In this document: positions 37,784 to 50,462 of the stretch, piece by piece
How positions within the stretch are numbered: the first letter of the stretch is position 1
How the letters are laid out: each line of letters opens with the position of its first letter
Source of the DNA: Tetrahymena thermophila SB210
Taxonomy: Eukaryota; Ciliophora; Oligohymenophorea; Hymenostomatida; Tetrahymenidae
Direction: 5' to 3'
Length of the DNA: 64,000 nt
Assembly (NCBI RefSeq): GCF_000189635.1
Contig: NW_002476089.1
Coordinates: 1 to 64,000 of the forward strand
The notes under the pieces: generated by a model
Seen by the model: only the letters and a program-made list of their open reading frames with translations
Told to the model about the DNA's origin: nothing
Database searches by the model: none
Translations under genes and position numbers: made by a program

Positions 37784-40700
37784 TCAGCTTTGAATTTAAG
37801 AATAGTAAATACTGCTACGTGAGCGCTTTCTTATATCTAAATTTTAATCAAGTATGGCTTTACTATTAAAATTAGTATCATTATTATTTGAAAACTTTTG
37901 TGCTTAAGCGCAGTTAGGAGGGGATTATGGCTATGGATTACTTGAATTTGTGAATCTATTACATGGAGTCAAGACTGTACTTTTTTCAATTTAACTAGTT
38001 ATTGGTATTGGTATAATATTAGGAGAATTTTTTGTTGTATTTTAAATAGAATTAGCTTAATTTTCTTCACAATTAGTAATTTAATTTAGCTTAATTTAAT
38101 CTTCAAATGAAATAGGCTCTAAGTTTTCATTAGCCAAAGTGTCTAAATTGCTTTATGAAAGTGCTTAGCTGTGAGTATTTTATTGCTTCACTTATATCTC
38201 TTCTATAAAATTATGATATGTAGAATGTGTTTCTAGTTTTTACTACTCAGAATTTAGGGAAAAATCTGAGGTTAACTCTTAGCTAATGATTTCATTTACA
38301 GTAGACTTTCCAGATTTTATAGGGCTTTTTGATGAAAATCCTAATCTCTTTTTGCTAAATTTTTTGAATTAGCACATTAGGTTAACCTATTTCTAAACAA
38401 ATATAATATTTTAATTTTTATTATTTAATAGATATGATAAAAAAAGAAGTAAGTAAGTAAGTAAATAAGAATATTTTTAGATTTTTATTTACAAGCCACG
38501 GATGGCATAAAGCTTAAGAAGGTGTAAGTCTTTCTCTTGGATTCTTTTTGAGTATTTAAGAGAGGAAGTCTAACCCACTAGTACTTATATGAGCCAAAAG
38601 TTTATTTTATTAAGAGATGTCTAATCCTTTCTTTTATATGTCTTATATCAAAATTTATTCACTAGTTATTATTAAAATTGTTCATTACAACATATGATAT
38701 TTAAAATTTTAATAAATTAAAAAATATATCAAATTATTGTTAATATTTAACCTTGTTGGCATAATCATTAAAAATTAACCATTCAAGTATTAAATTTTTG
38801 TTAGAAATACATCTATTAATAATCATCCAATTTAAAATAAAATTACTTTGCAGAATAGAATGGGAGTTATCCAGTTAATAATTAAAACGTCACTATTCCC
38901 AATGACCACATATCAACTTATTTATCATACTCTTGCTCTTTAAAAATCTCTGGAGCCATAAAGCTTATCGTACCAGTCTTCGTCATCATTCTTCTAAAAT
39001 CGCATGTTTTAGAGTTTGAAAAATCGATCAATTTAATTGAATTCTTTTTTTCGTCAATTAAAATATTATTGGAAGTGATATCACGATGACAAACACCTTT
39101 TTAGTGTAAGTATTATATAGCTTTTAGTGACTCTATAATTACAAATTTAGTGTACTCCTCTAGTTAATAAAGGTAAATATGAGATTTATTTAGATTTAGA
39201 ATGCAAATAAAATTAGAACTATCTGTGCATAATTCAATCATTTATTGATTCATTCATACTTTCATCTACTATAACAATAGAAGAAAATTTTTGATTTACA
39301 AAAGATTTATTTTTTTAACAGTAATAATGATGAATGATTTTAATTTAACTTTAATTTACATTAAATAAAAAATTCTATCAATTAATTAAGGATTCATTCC
39401 TAGTAAATCAATGAAATCTCTTACGAATTTGTATATTTTTTTTTACAAAAGATTTTGTGGAAATTAACAATTCTTTTTATTGCTCTAAATATAAACGCAA
39501 AGCAAGGAAGATAGATATTTCCAAACAAAAAAATTAAAAATTCTTGAGGTATTTGATATGCTCAATGTCAGATATTCTCTAACGCAAAAAAATATTACTA
39601 ATTAATCTAATTTAATTAATGCATTGAATTACAAAGCACAGATGTATTTTTACATTTTTCAAATTGCTATGACAATTTTTTTAAAAAAATATTACCACTC
39701 ATTTTTTGGTGCTTTTCTAAGTAATCTTACAATGAAAATCCAACTACATAGTCTAATATTATATAGCATTTTTTATTTTCAATGAAAAGATCGTAAGTTC
39801 TCACAACATTTGGGTGCTTTAAGCTCTATAGTAAAAAAAACTCCCTTGAAATATTCAAAAGGTGTTCTCCATCTTTGAAACCTATTGTTTTTACAGCATA
39901 ATCTTTTTAAGTACTCACGCACTTGCATCTGCTTACTAATCCCAAAGATCCCTTTATTAATAAATTTGGAACATTCAAATTAATTTTAAGAATAAACACA
40001 TAGATAGTGATAGTAATTAAAGTAACGTACAAAGATATTAATTTAATAAATTATATGCTTTTTTTTAAGAAGAGGAGAGAGCTTAATGTCCTTAACTTTT
40101 CAAAAAAAAAAAAAGAATAAAAATTACTAATTGTTTTTGAAAATTAGTTTGTTCTGATTTTAAATGCTCACAAAAACGATAAGTATTTAAGCTAAAATAT
40201 TTTTACTAGAAGTAAAATTTTGTTATATTTATAAAAAGGGGGGCTAACAATTTTCAATGACTTTTATCTCAATTTATTCAATATATTATTAATATATTTA
40301 TTTACTTATCCTATTTTTTCAAGGGTAATATACTTATCATGGTAAGACTTCCTTCCAGAATTAGAAAGACTCTACTTTCTTAAAGGAATCGAAATTTTTA
40401 AAAAGCTTTTAGAAGATTTGCGTTTAGCCTCAGGAGAGAACCCACCCATTCTACTCAATTTAAGTGGAGAAGGTGATCTCGAAATATCGCTAGAAGAATT
40501 TTCATATGAAGAAGGATTAAGATAATCAAAGGAAATACTGCTCAAGCGAATTGAATTAACTTAACTGTTCATGTACGCAGCGTTTTCTGATTCCACTTAA
40601 ACAGAACTATTTTCTTTAAAATATTTTCTCTCTGTAAGTAAACCGTCACTCCTTTATTCGTTTTGGTTGTTTTCATCATCTTCCGTTTTCAAATTTTCAT

Positions 40701-40803
40701 TTTAATTCTCATATGAAATTTCATCTTCTTCGTCAATGCTATGGGTATTATATTGTAAGAGCTCTGAAACATTAAGAGAACTACGCTCGCAATCTAACCC
40801 CAT
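37784..40803 (-). CDS. Ser/Thr protein kinase with DFS in place of DFG
   Basis: Starts MGLDCERSSLNVSELLQYN at 40803 with an acidic Ser-rich N-terminus of about 170 residues. Kinase domain in order: glycine loop ending GSLGLVSRC, YAVKTIG with the ATP Lys, SREFFLLQSLKHPNVVRTYD with the helix-C Glu, hinge YIILDYVVGFSLQDYLEKH, catalytic loop HRDITSNNIL (Asp and Asn kept, but ITSN for LKPE), KLIDFSNSK where DFG is DFS, TISFMAPEIFKEQEYDKQ and VDMWSLGIVTFQLLTGQLPF, then KKNPRERLTPSQALCHPWL. So ATP and catalytic residues are present except the DFG glycine. It most resembles CAMK/NEK-like kinases. The C-terminal tail of about 190 residues is Ser/Gln/Asn-rich. Several introns interrupt the domain; one exon near 39200-39700 was not fully resolved. 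Confidence 0.87.
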
Positions 40804-42178
40804 ATTTTTCAATGTATTCATCCAATAATAAATAAGTTGTATATTGATGGTAGCTTGTACCAAATTTGAAGCTCAAAATTGTTAATCCTATAAATAATCA
40901 AGAAACTCTCTTTGCTATTTTGAGAGTAGTTTAATTCTTTCTTTGTTTTTTCAAGTAACAGTGATTTTAATAAATATTCTGGTTTATATTTATTTATGGT
41001 CATTCAACGAAACAATATTTTTAAAGATTCTATCCAAAAGCTATTATTTTGCTAATTGATTCTGAAATAATTTGTATGAATCCTATTAAAAGTCAAAGAT
41101 TTATTATCTGTGGCTTTCTAGTGATATTACTAATACTTGACTTGGTTAGTTGGCTCTATATTTAATTATAATTCTTTTCTTAAATTAATTATTTTGTTGT
41201 TTGTCAAGTATACTTTTTCAATTATTATTCATTGAATTAATTAATTAATCATTTATTTATTTATTTAACAAGCTTGTCCACTCACTCATACAGTCCTTTA
41301 TTGATTCATTCCTATATTTTATAGTATAAACCAATGCAAAAATTATACAAATAAATAACTCTATAATATACTTGGATATATTAGCTAATTTTTTCTTATT
41401 TTAATAACTAGTATGTTTAAAGCTCATTTCAATTAAAACTTATTGAAAATTAACAGAAGTAAATTAATTTTTTTTCTTACAATATCTAAAAATTTTTAAA
41501 AGGTATTTAATAGTTGTTTACTTTTTTAAAAATGTTGATAAACACAAAAAGTTCTAATTTTACAGGATAAAAAACATAAAAAACAAACCTATATTTATGC
41601 TAAGATAAATAAATCCCATTTATAAGATGGATAGATTTTTAAATTAAAATGAATTATTTAGTTGCTTATAGTTTCATAAAAACGCTTTTATAGTGATATT
41701 ACATTCTAAGTAAAGCAGCTAAATAATTCAAATTTTAATTATGTAATATAGATCAAAATTATTTATCCACATAATTACTTTCATATCATTGAAACTATTA
41801 TCTGTTTATTAAATTAAATAAAGTAATTAAATTTAAAATAAAACTACTTATATGAAAAAAATATAATACAATTTTAATAAGTTCAATTAAATATTTCATT
41901 TTATTTACTTTTATTTTAAGATAAAGTTTTATTTATTTTACAGATACTTTTGATGATTATTGATAAAAGTTATTTTAGTAGATTATAATTTAAGTATAGT
42001 TTTTAAGTAGTAATTATATTTATTTGAGGGCTATCTTAAATTGCAAGCATAAGGAACTATTTCTAAATAATATAATTGTTCTATAAGGCTCATATTATAA
42101 TAAATATAATTTAATTTATTTTCCAAAATTAAGATAGGCAAATAACAGTTCTCCTTATTTTTTTACTAGACTATTCCC

Positions 42179-42328
42179 TCAGTTCTCTTAGTAATTTTAT
42201 TTAATAAATTAATTAATTTTATTCTCCTCTATTCCTTTTTATAATGCTAAAATTCTTTAATCCTGTAAATAAGTCTCCATCTTTTGCAACCATGAATCTT
42301 ATAATACATCTTCTACCTATTCATACAT
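42179..42328 (-). CDS. Possible small acidic peptide gene (49 aa)
   Basis: An open frame in the ciliate code, MYEQVEDVLQDSWLQKMETY and on, with coding-like composition (few Lys/Ile/Phe runs, many Glu/Gln). It could be a stand-alone small gene or an exon of an unresolved gene. No homology recognised. Confidence 0.28.
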
Positions 42329-42747
42329 TAAGAAAAAAATATATTAAATTATAATTTTTGGAATTAATATATTTAATTAAGTACAGGAATTAAAATGATC
42401 ATAATTTAAAGATGCATAAAATATTACATTTAAAAACATAGATTTTGTATGAACTAAAATACATTAAATTTCTGTTTTTATTTAAAAAGTAAATCCAAAA
42501 AATTGAAAAGATGCAAATTGTGTATTTTTCATGATTTTTGTGATGGGGATTTTCCAAAATCTAATTTGTAAGCTTAAGCAAAATCAACTTTTTAAGGTAA
42601 ATTTAGACAATAATAAATATTTGAATAAATTATATCCCAAAATAGCAAAATCGTTTATGCAATTTGTGGTATATTATTAAAAGCCAAATTAATTTTTTGA
42701 ATTTTATTTATTAATTATAATTTTCAAAATAAACCACGATTATGCAA

Positions 42748-42782
42748 AAATTTTCAGTAAACATCTATTATACTGAAAATTT
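42748..42782. repeat. Perfect hairpin, 12 bp arms
   Basis: AAATTTTCAGTA and TACTGAAAATTT flank an 11 nt loop. It sits in a spacer more than 350 bp from any gene I can support. In such AT-rich DNA short palindromes are common, but the CAGTA/TACTG inner part is not low-complexity. Confidence 0.5.
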
Positions 42783-43152
42783 ATTAATTTTTGTGATTTA
42801 TTCGAGATATTTCATTTCTGTGGCCTAATTTTAGTTTACATTATTTATTTTACAAAATATGTAGTTTTAAAAGAAAACATATTATTTTTTCTTCTCTAAA
42901 ATGGTTACAAAAAAGTAAATAAGGATAATCCCATCTTAATTAAAAAAATATTTACTTCACTTACTAACATAGTTGGTTTATTTCACTAATGGAAAAATTT
43001 ATTCAAATATTAAAAATAAATTAAAAGATATGTATGTATATATCTATCTATTTTTAGTAATAAATCTTAAATTATATAACCATTTAGCAGCTTACCAATT
43101 TTATTGTGCTGAAAAATCTATCTATTCATAAGGCATAAATAGTAATAGTATT

Positions 43153-46100
43153 TCATATGATTATTATAAATGTATGTATTTACTATTCAACCAAATTAAA
43201 AAAAGAAACTAAATTTACACTAAGTATTTAAAGTTAAATAAATAGATAGATAGAAAGATAATTTTCGATTTTTTTAAATTGATCTTTCATTAATTTAAAA
43301 TTTTATCTCATTTTTGAAATTGAAAAATTAAACTTAATTACCTCTTCTTGCTTTGTCTTTTACTCTTTTTCCTTTTTAATTAATTTTTCGTTGCTAATTT
43401 ATTAGGAAGCATCTGAAAAAATATGAACTTGTGTTTGGAAAGTGTTATCAACTTTTTTCATAATTAAACTGCTTTTAGGTCCAATCAAAGATAGTATTTT
43501 ATTTGAGACTCTTAAACCTATTTGTAAGCTATTTTTAGAGCGATCCTTTTTCGTTTTGCTTCTTTTAATTTACATTTTAGAAACACCTTTTAAAATTTCT
43601 TTGATGTCTAAAACGACGTCATCTTTTGTTGGTATTTATATATTTTACTTAATCTTATTTATAATATGAAACTATATAATTTTATTATTTTCTTAATAGT
43701 AATCAATTGTTATTTACACAAAATAATTGCTTTCTGTGTTTTTTATTGCATTATGAAGAATGTTAAAAAGAACTTGCTTTACTCTTTTGGGTGAATTTTA
43801 TATTGTTGTAATGTTAGAAGGATTCAATATTTAAATTGTTACATTTTTTTCCTCTAATATAGATTTGAAATCATTTGTTAATTCATTAAGCAAATCCATT
43901 AAATCAATAACTTCCACTTATAATTTGTTTCTTTGAATAGACTTTTATAGATTCAAAACATCTTTCAGATTAATTATTTTGTTCATAATTATTTTCATTT
44001 ACAGATTCAAGCTTTAATTTTTATTTAAAATAGTTTCAAAATTATTTTTAAGTTTTTCTTCTGTTTCTATTGCAGGAATATCAAGATAGGCGTCATAAGT
44101 AAGATTTTTTAAGCATTTTAGAGTTTATAAATAAAGAGATTCATATTAATTTAGCAACTCTCTTAGCTAATTTATTTTCTTTTCTTATGTCTAAAAATCT
44201 TTTTAAATACTAAGCAAAACAAAAATATCATCTCCTTCCATAAATGAGCCAATTGTTACTCGACGAAAAACTTCTGCTTTCTTTTTGATAAATAGCACAC
44301 CTTTGAATTACTCTATTGTAAAATTTCTTTTAGGTGAGTATTCAATAATAGGTTCTTCGTTTTCTTTATCTTCCTAAGCCGTTAAATTTTATTTAGAGTG
44401 AATTTTCATATTCTACTTACTTTTACTTAATTTAACTTCATTTTTATCTGCCTCGCTTCTTTCTTCATTTTATTTTTCTTCTTTATGATGTTTTTTGTGA
44501 GATGATATTTTAGTTTCTTTGTTATTTATTTTTATCGTCATATCATTAAGCAGATTCCCATCTCCTTACATCTTTTATTTGAGATCTTTATCTTTTTATT
44601 CATTTTCTTTTTTAAATATTTAGTATGCTTATTCGATGTTATTATTTTGATCAATATTGTTTTATAGAGAGATATTTTAAGGATTTAAAGCAGTTTCTTC
44701 GTTTTACTTATCATTACTTTTTGCTGTATATATTTATAGCAAATTTCCATTTGATTTAGGAGATAGTAATTACTAAAATTAATCATCACTATTAATATGA
44801 TTATTTTGTACATTATTGTAATTGTTATTTAAATTGCTTCCTAGAAAGCTTTAAAAATTGCTCATCTCATTCATTCCATTTTCATGAGGCTACAAATTGC
44901 TACCATATGGGAGAGTACTGTTTTAATATGCACTAAATCCTCCTACTAATCCCAAAGCCGAGCCAATATTACTTTAATGAGCATTATTTTAAATTACCCA
45001 TATTTTTGCTGTTTCTTTCTAGGTGTTTATTTTCTTTTAATCGAAGCTATCTTTATTTACTTTTTGATTATCTAAATTTTCTGCTTTACCCTATAAATTA
45101 TGATCCAAGTTCAAGATGCTGCTAGCAGGATTTAATTCTTTGAGTCCTTATTAAATTTAATTCTATTTTTCAATTTCCTCCTATTCTTTTTACATAATCA
45201 GCTGAGCAGCTGCTTTTCTTATCCAATATTCGAGTGGCTTTTTAATTTAGTTAAAATCCAATAAATCCTCATTTTTTTTAATAACTTCATCAACCAGCTC
45301 AAATTCTGAATTCTTAAACCTGTCAAGCATTTTTTTTTAGTTATCTGCTTTTAGCATTCTCTTTGCCTAATTATCAAATTTTTATACCTTTTACACCATT
45401 TAATCTGTATCTTTGCTACTTTGATACTTCATTTTAAGTATTAAAATCCCTGATGATTTTGACATTTAATGAATAAAGTCATTTAAAATACACATATCTT
45501 TATCATCTTCCTCTATTTTTTCTTTAGTCTCATCATTATCATAAAATTCCTTTTATTCATGCTTATAGTAGAGTATAATCAAAATAATAACAAAAAAATA
45601 AATAATTAAATCAAGGCCATTCCTACTTTAATAAATCTCTCCTAACATAAAGAAAGTATTATGAAATACCTTTTTATTATTAAATAAACAAATATAATTT
45701 TGTAAAAATGGAATCAAATTTTTGTCGAAAGAAAATTTGCTTGTTTTATATTTTTTAGCATTAATTAAAATAATTTATTAATAAAAATGTTGTTACATCA
45801 ATAATAGCTTTTAGATGTTTAGGAAATAATTAAATGCTCTTTTGTATTTAAAAACGAATATAAAAATATGTTTGTATTTATCTCATCACATTAGAGTAGA
45901 GGCAAAAACCATCTTTGTAATAATTAGCAGTAGATTAATTTATAATAAATAAGAGATAGTAACAGAAGCACTCTAATTAGTTAGAATTTCTAAAAAATAT
46001 TAGCACATAAATTATCATATTTATTAGCTCAAGAATAAACTTATACTAATCTCTTTCAGCTATAACAAAGTATAAAAATGTAGCGATACTTATACAAAAA

Positions 46101-46192
46101 CCAAAAATAGTTGACACCGATTTTTATTTATCATTATTTATTTCATCTATTCTGCTAATTTCTAAATTTGATAACTTTTATTCTTTAGTCAT
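43153..46192 (-). CDS. Membrane histidine-kinase-like protein lacking catalytic boxes
   Basis: Starts MTKEQKLSNLEISRIDEINN at 46192. N-terminal membrane part with hydrophobic segments (STIFGFCISIATFLYFVIA; HLKAIIDVTTFLLINYF; GLDLIIYFFVIILIILYY); splicing between 45580 and 45720 is uncertain. Then a polar Asn/Gln-rich cytosolic region (about 44400-45450), a PAS-like piece (GVLFIKKKAEVF, SFMEGDDIFVLLSIQ), a helical dimerisation region, and a GHKL-ATPase-like region with a clear N-box (QVLFNILHNAIKNT). The phospho-acceptor box is LKNLTYDAYLD with no histidine, and the DxGxG and glycine-rich G2 boxes are replaced (QIGLRVSNKILSLIG). So it looks like a histidine-kinase relative that cannot work as one, probably a scaffold or sensor. 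The last 60 codons after KQEE (near 43345) may be intron or 3' UTR rather than protein. Confidence 0.7.
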
Positions 46193-47260
46193 TTCTATTT
46201 ATATATTTAATTTTTCTTTTAACAAATATAAATTAAAAAGCTAATATATACTAATATGTTTTTCAACTATTGATATTATAAAACCTTAACTATTAGAAAG
46301 TTCTTCTTATATAGGCACATATACATGCCCAATGGCAGAATCTAACAAAAGTATAATGACTTAATTATTATTTTATTAAAATTTAATAAAATCAGAACTT
46401 TAAAAAATTTTAAATTATTAAATATTTTTTTAAGCAAAGTATTTGAATCAATAACATACTGTAGTCAGATGATAATCTATTTTTATAAATTTTATCTTTT
46501 AATAAAAACATTTTACCCATATTTATCAAATTTGAAGAACTTAATTTTTGGTAAGTTATAAGTAAGATTTTATTTACAATCATAAATTAAATATTAAAAT
46601 AATTCTTAATTTTCTTAGGTTTTATAAAATATTAAGATAAGATTAGGTTCATTATTTTAAATAAAATAAAATTTCAAAATTTTTCAGTTTTTAATATTAA
46701 AATCACAAGAAAATGAATGAACATTAAATCTTTCTTATTTTTTTAATAGAAGCATTTGAACTGATTAAAGCCATTTAAAATCTATAGATAGCAACCAATT
46801 AATTTATATAAATTTTATTTTGAAAAAAGAATGAGTTATCCATATTTATCAACTCAAATCACAAATGTTTAATTTTTTGCAAACTATAGAAAGTTTATAT
46901 TTAAAATCATACATAAAATAATAAAATAACTTAAAAGATTTCTTAGGATTTAAATAATATTTAATAAGTTAAGGTCGTTATTAAATAAATAATTTATTGA
47001 AATCTTAATATAAAATGAACATAAAAAAGACAATGAATCTTATAATATTATTTATTTTACATAAAAAAATATTTGAAAATTTTGAGTTTATAAAAGAATA
47101 AATATAAAAATATTTATATAGAAAATATACTACAGTTAATAATAGTAATAAAGTTATAAAATAGGTTTATTTTTTGATTATATAATTTGCAAAATTTTTA
47201 TTTTTGCTAGAGAAATTCTAAGAATATTTTAATTTATTAGAAAGCATTTTCTCACCAAAT
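46193..47260. other. Spacer made largely of diverged tandem repeats
   Basis: About 1.07 kb without a gene. Most of it is the tandem duplication described at 46433-47170. Confidence 0.55.
46433..47170. repeat. Diverged tandem duplication, period about 318 bp
   Basis: Two full and one partial copy in the spacer. Starts: TATTTGAATCAATAAC near 46440, CATTTGAACTGATTAAAG near 46752, and ATATTTGAAAATT near 47068. Matching inner blocks include CCATATTTATCAA at 46516 and again at 46849, and TTTCTTAGG-like plus AATATT(A)AGATAAG/AATAAGTTAAGG blocks about 320 bp apart. Copies are visibly diverged and non-coding in both strands. Confidence 0.6.
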
Positions 47261-48999
47261 TCAAGCTTAACCAACAAAACTAGCTCTTTGCTGCTAATTT
47301 TACAATAAATTAGGATTATTAAATTACACAACTCCATTAAAACTTTGAGTGACATGATTATTCATATTCCTACTTGTGTTTTAATTGCTACTCTAATTAA
47401 GCTATTGGTTTTAAGAATTATCTAAATTTCCTTTATTGAATTGGGTACTATTTTGAGTTTGATTATAAGATTGATTTACATTAATTTGGTTATTTCTACC
47501 TAATGTTGAATTCATTACACTTTAATTTGTTTAATTAAACTTTAAATTGCTGATTCCTTAAGAGTTGTTAAATTAGACTATTAAATTAAAAAAATAATCT
47601 TTCAATGTTTATACTTAAATAATAAAGTTACCATTATATCCTCTTTATTCATCTCCTTGGGTGGTTTAATGCTAATTTGTCGAAAGACGCTGATTTTATT
47701 TATATTAAGGGGGAATAAAGTTTTTCTGCATTTATAAGTCATGATCATTATCTTCCTCAAACTAATCATTTGTTTTTTTACTTATATCAGATTTTTCTTT
47801 CATTTCAACATTTTATCTATTTGTTATATTATTATTTCTGTTTTTGATTAATCATTTTGCTTAATATCTTATAAATTTACTCTTGTATTTCGTTACGATG
47901 CTTGTAAGTAACTCCATCACCAGCTGGTTTTCCTGACTCCCCGTGAATTGGAAAAGGCCAAAGGTATTAATTTTTACCAAAAACTTATTCCCAGTTATAT
48001 TTAAATCCTAGATCATACTTTTTAAAGAAAAATTTATTTATATTTTGAAAAAACTTAACAAAATATAATTACTTTTGAGGGTGCATCTAACGGTTCTTTA
48101 TTTCTTTCTCTATCCAAATTTTCTAAAGTAGTCATATTTCTGGTAATTAAGCGATAGTGGAAAAGGAAAAATTGAAAGATGACAATAGAAAATGGTATAA
48201 ATATTGAGAAAGGTATTAGCACCCATAAATTTTCAACTTTAAAATCGCTTAAATTGCTTAATATTTTCCATACAAAGGGTAAAAATCCACCTAAGATATA
48301 CCAAACTGCAACATTTACGTAGAAAATTAAGAGGAAAAAAAATTTTCTATTTTAAAATCCTATGCAATTATTTAACCAAGGACAATGATGATCCATATTT
48401 AAAACGCATCTTCCACATATACTGCAGTGATGACATCTCTCAGGCTATTTATAATATTGAAGTTTAAATTATAATGTACAATTCGCAAAATAACTTTATT
48501 CACTTTAAAAATATGACAAATTAAGCAATATCTTCTTTTTTTGTGTTCTGGATCATCTAAGTAAAATCCCTTTTAAAAATTAAATATGAATAGAGTTATT
48601 AAAAGCATATTCTTGATTTTATAGAGAAAAAAGAACAAAAGAATGATTGTTTTTTCAGAAAAAAAATAAGAATTTACCCAAAATGTAGGAATTTTGCCAG
48701 GATCAGATATCATAGTTCTAATTAAGCACCAAAACAACATTATAAATAGTAGATTGAAAACGATAAAATATAGATTTGAAAAAGCGTGATGTTGCCCTAA
48801 TAAAAAAAGAGTTGAAGAATATGTTTTTAAGATACTTGTAAATCTTTTAAAATTGCTGTAGAAATATAAAATGCTTACATTCTAAAAGATTTGGCTAAAA
48901 AACATGATAGATATCATAATACATGAACATTATAAAACTCAACACAAATAGAACATAGAATTGTCCAAATATCTGTGTCAGTTTAAGATTCCTATTCAT
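47261..48999 (-). CDS. DHHC-type palmitoyltransferase
   Basis: Membrane enzyme that attaches palmitate to cysteines of target proteins. Exons 48999-48879, 48796-48678, 48569-48504, 48444-48073, 48017-47881, 47837-47632 and 47577-47261 sum to 445 aa in frame. Order: two N-terminal helices ([36 protein letters not shown]), SDPGKIP (the DPG motif), the cysteine-rich domain [21 protein letters not shown] then [16 protein letters not shown] with the catalytic DHHC, two more helices ([33 protein letters not shown]), and a TTLE motif after them (TTxE, typical of the family). The C-terminal 150 residues are Asn/Gln-rich. All zinc and catalytic residues are present, so it should be active. Substrates unknown. 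Confidence 0.94.
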
Positions 49000-50462
49000 G
49001 AAATAATTTTTCTTTTATATATTTTTATTAGTTTGATAGTTTATGTTCCTAAATATGACAATTTTTTAGTTGTCTCCTTTTCTTTAAAGTTCAAAGCTAT
49101 TATGATATATTTTTTGTTATTTTCTGTACTTTTAAAGTAAAAAGCTTAGTATGGTAATTAAATTATTTCAAAAGATATATAAAAAACATTCAACTCATTT
49201 ATTTTGAATAAATACCTCTTTTTTATTTCGAATTAAATTTTTTTTGAAATGTTTAATTTTTAATTCAACTCTTTGTTTACCTTTAAATCTAAAAATCTTT
49301 TCAAATTGTACAAAGAAAGAACGATAACAGTAAAATTAAAAGGCAATCCATATCAGATTTTTTATTTAGAATTTTTAATTGAATTAATTTAGTAAAAATT
49401 GAAGTTTGTAATATTTGTCTAAATTCCTACTGGCTTTAAAAAAATATATTGCCTTTTATTTTGATGAATCTTTTATCAAAAAAATATGATTTTAATATTC
49501 AATATTGTCTTTTTCTGAAATCATTTATATGAAAAGTTAAAATGTTAAATTTTCAATATTTTTTGACAAAAATAGAATAAGTAGCTATTTTTGTATAGTC
49601 TCCAAGTTAATAATTTTATGAGCATTTCAAAGTATATGAAGAACTTAAAATTTAATTATTTAGTAAGATTATGTGAGGCTTTAATTTGATCTAATAAAAA
49701 ATATGATTTTAAAATTTAATATGATCTTCTTATGAAAGAATATGTATGAAAAGTTAAAATGTGAAATATTAAAATTTTTTTGATAAATTTTGACTAAGTT
49801 TCTATTTTTGTAGATTCTTCAAAGCAAAAATTTTATAAGTATTTCAAGTGTATGAAGAGTGTAATAAATATTTATTAATTAATTAACATTAGGCGCTATA
49901 AAAATAATAATTTTTTTAAATAATTTATGGATAGAAGAATGGATGGATTTTTCTAAATTAAATATTTAGGATTTTAGTAAGTTAAACCTATATATTTATA
50001 ATCATCCGATCTAGCAAAAAAAATTATAATAAAAGATAATTGTTAGAATAGCTATACTATCGAAATTTTATAATAAATTTTTAGTGATTAGATTATTTTA
50101 ATATTTATAATAATCATTAAATTTATTCAATAAATTAAAGAGAAAAGAATATTGCATATACTAAAAAACTATCTGTTTACAAAAAATCCTTAGCATTTAT
50201 CTATCTTTTGGATATATATAAACCTTATAAATTTACTCTAATTCGAATTCCTTAAAATATATCTTTAAAGAAAGGCTATAACTCATCAAAAAATTTTACT
50301 ATTTGCGTTAATATAATAAAAAAATATCATCTTAATTTACTAACATTATAAAGTAATTTACAGACAAAAAGAAACATAAATTTTTTTTCTAAAACTAAGA
50401 ATTTTAAATTATTCATCCTTTCTCTGCTTTAAAAATTAAAATTATTTTAATTTTCAAATACG
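49000..50462. other. Divergent spacer with tandem duplication
   Basis: Promoter region shared by the DHHC gene (minus) and the kinase (plus). Contains the duplication at 49432-49870 and otherwise AT-rich DNA. No gene seen. Confidence 0.5.
49432..49870. repeat. Diverged tandem duplication, period about 245 bp
   Basis: Copy one begins GGCTTTAAAAAAATAT at 49432, copy two GGCTTTAATTTGATC at 49677. They share AAATATGATTTTAA, then TATGAAAAGTTAAAATGT, then a GCTATTTTTGTATAG / TTCTATTTTTGTAGA block, then ATTTTATGAGCATTTCAA / ATTTTATAAGTATTTCAA and GTATATGAAGA / GTGTATGAAGA in the same order and spacing. Non-coding. Confidence 0.72.

Larger units (their letters stand above)
40804..43152. other. 2.3 kb spacer
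   Basis: AT-rich region between minus-strand genes. It includes TTAATTAA and TATTTATT microsatellites near 41235-41262, a short possible gene at 42179-42328 and a perfect 12 bp inverted repeat at 42748-42782. No other feature is supported. Confidence 0.5.

Noticed and set aside
40818-41003. Minus-strand short frame upstream of the kinase start.
   Set aside because: Low-complexity, Leu/Lys-rich, ends in the kinase promoter region; no sign of being translated.
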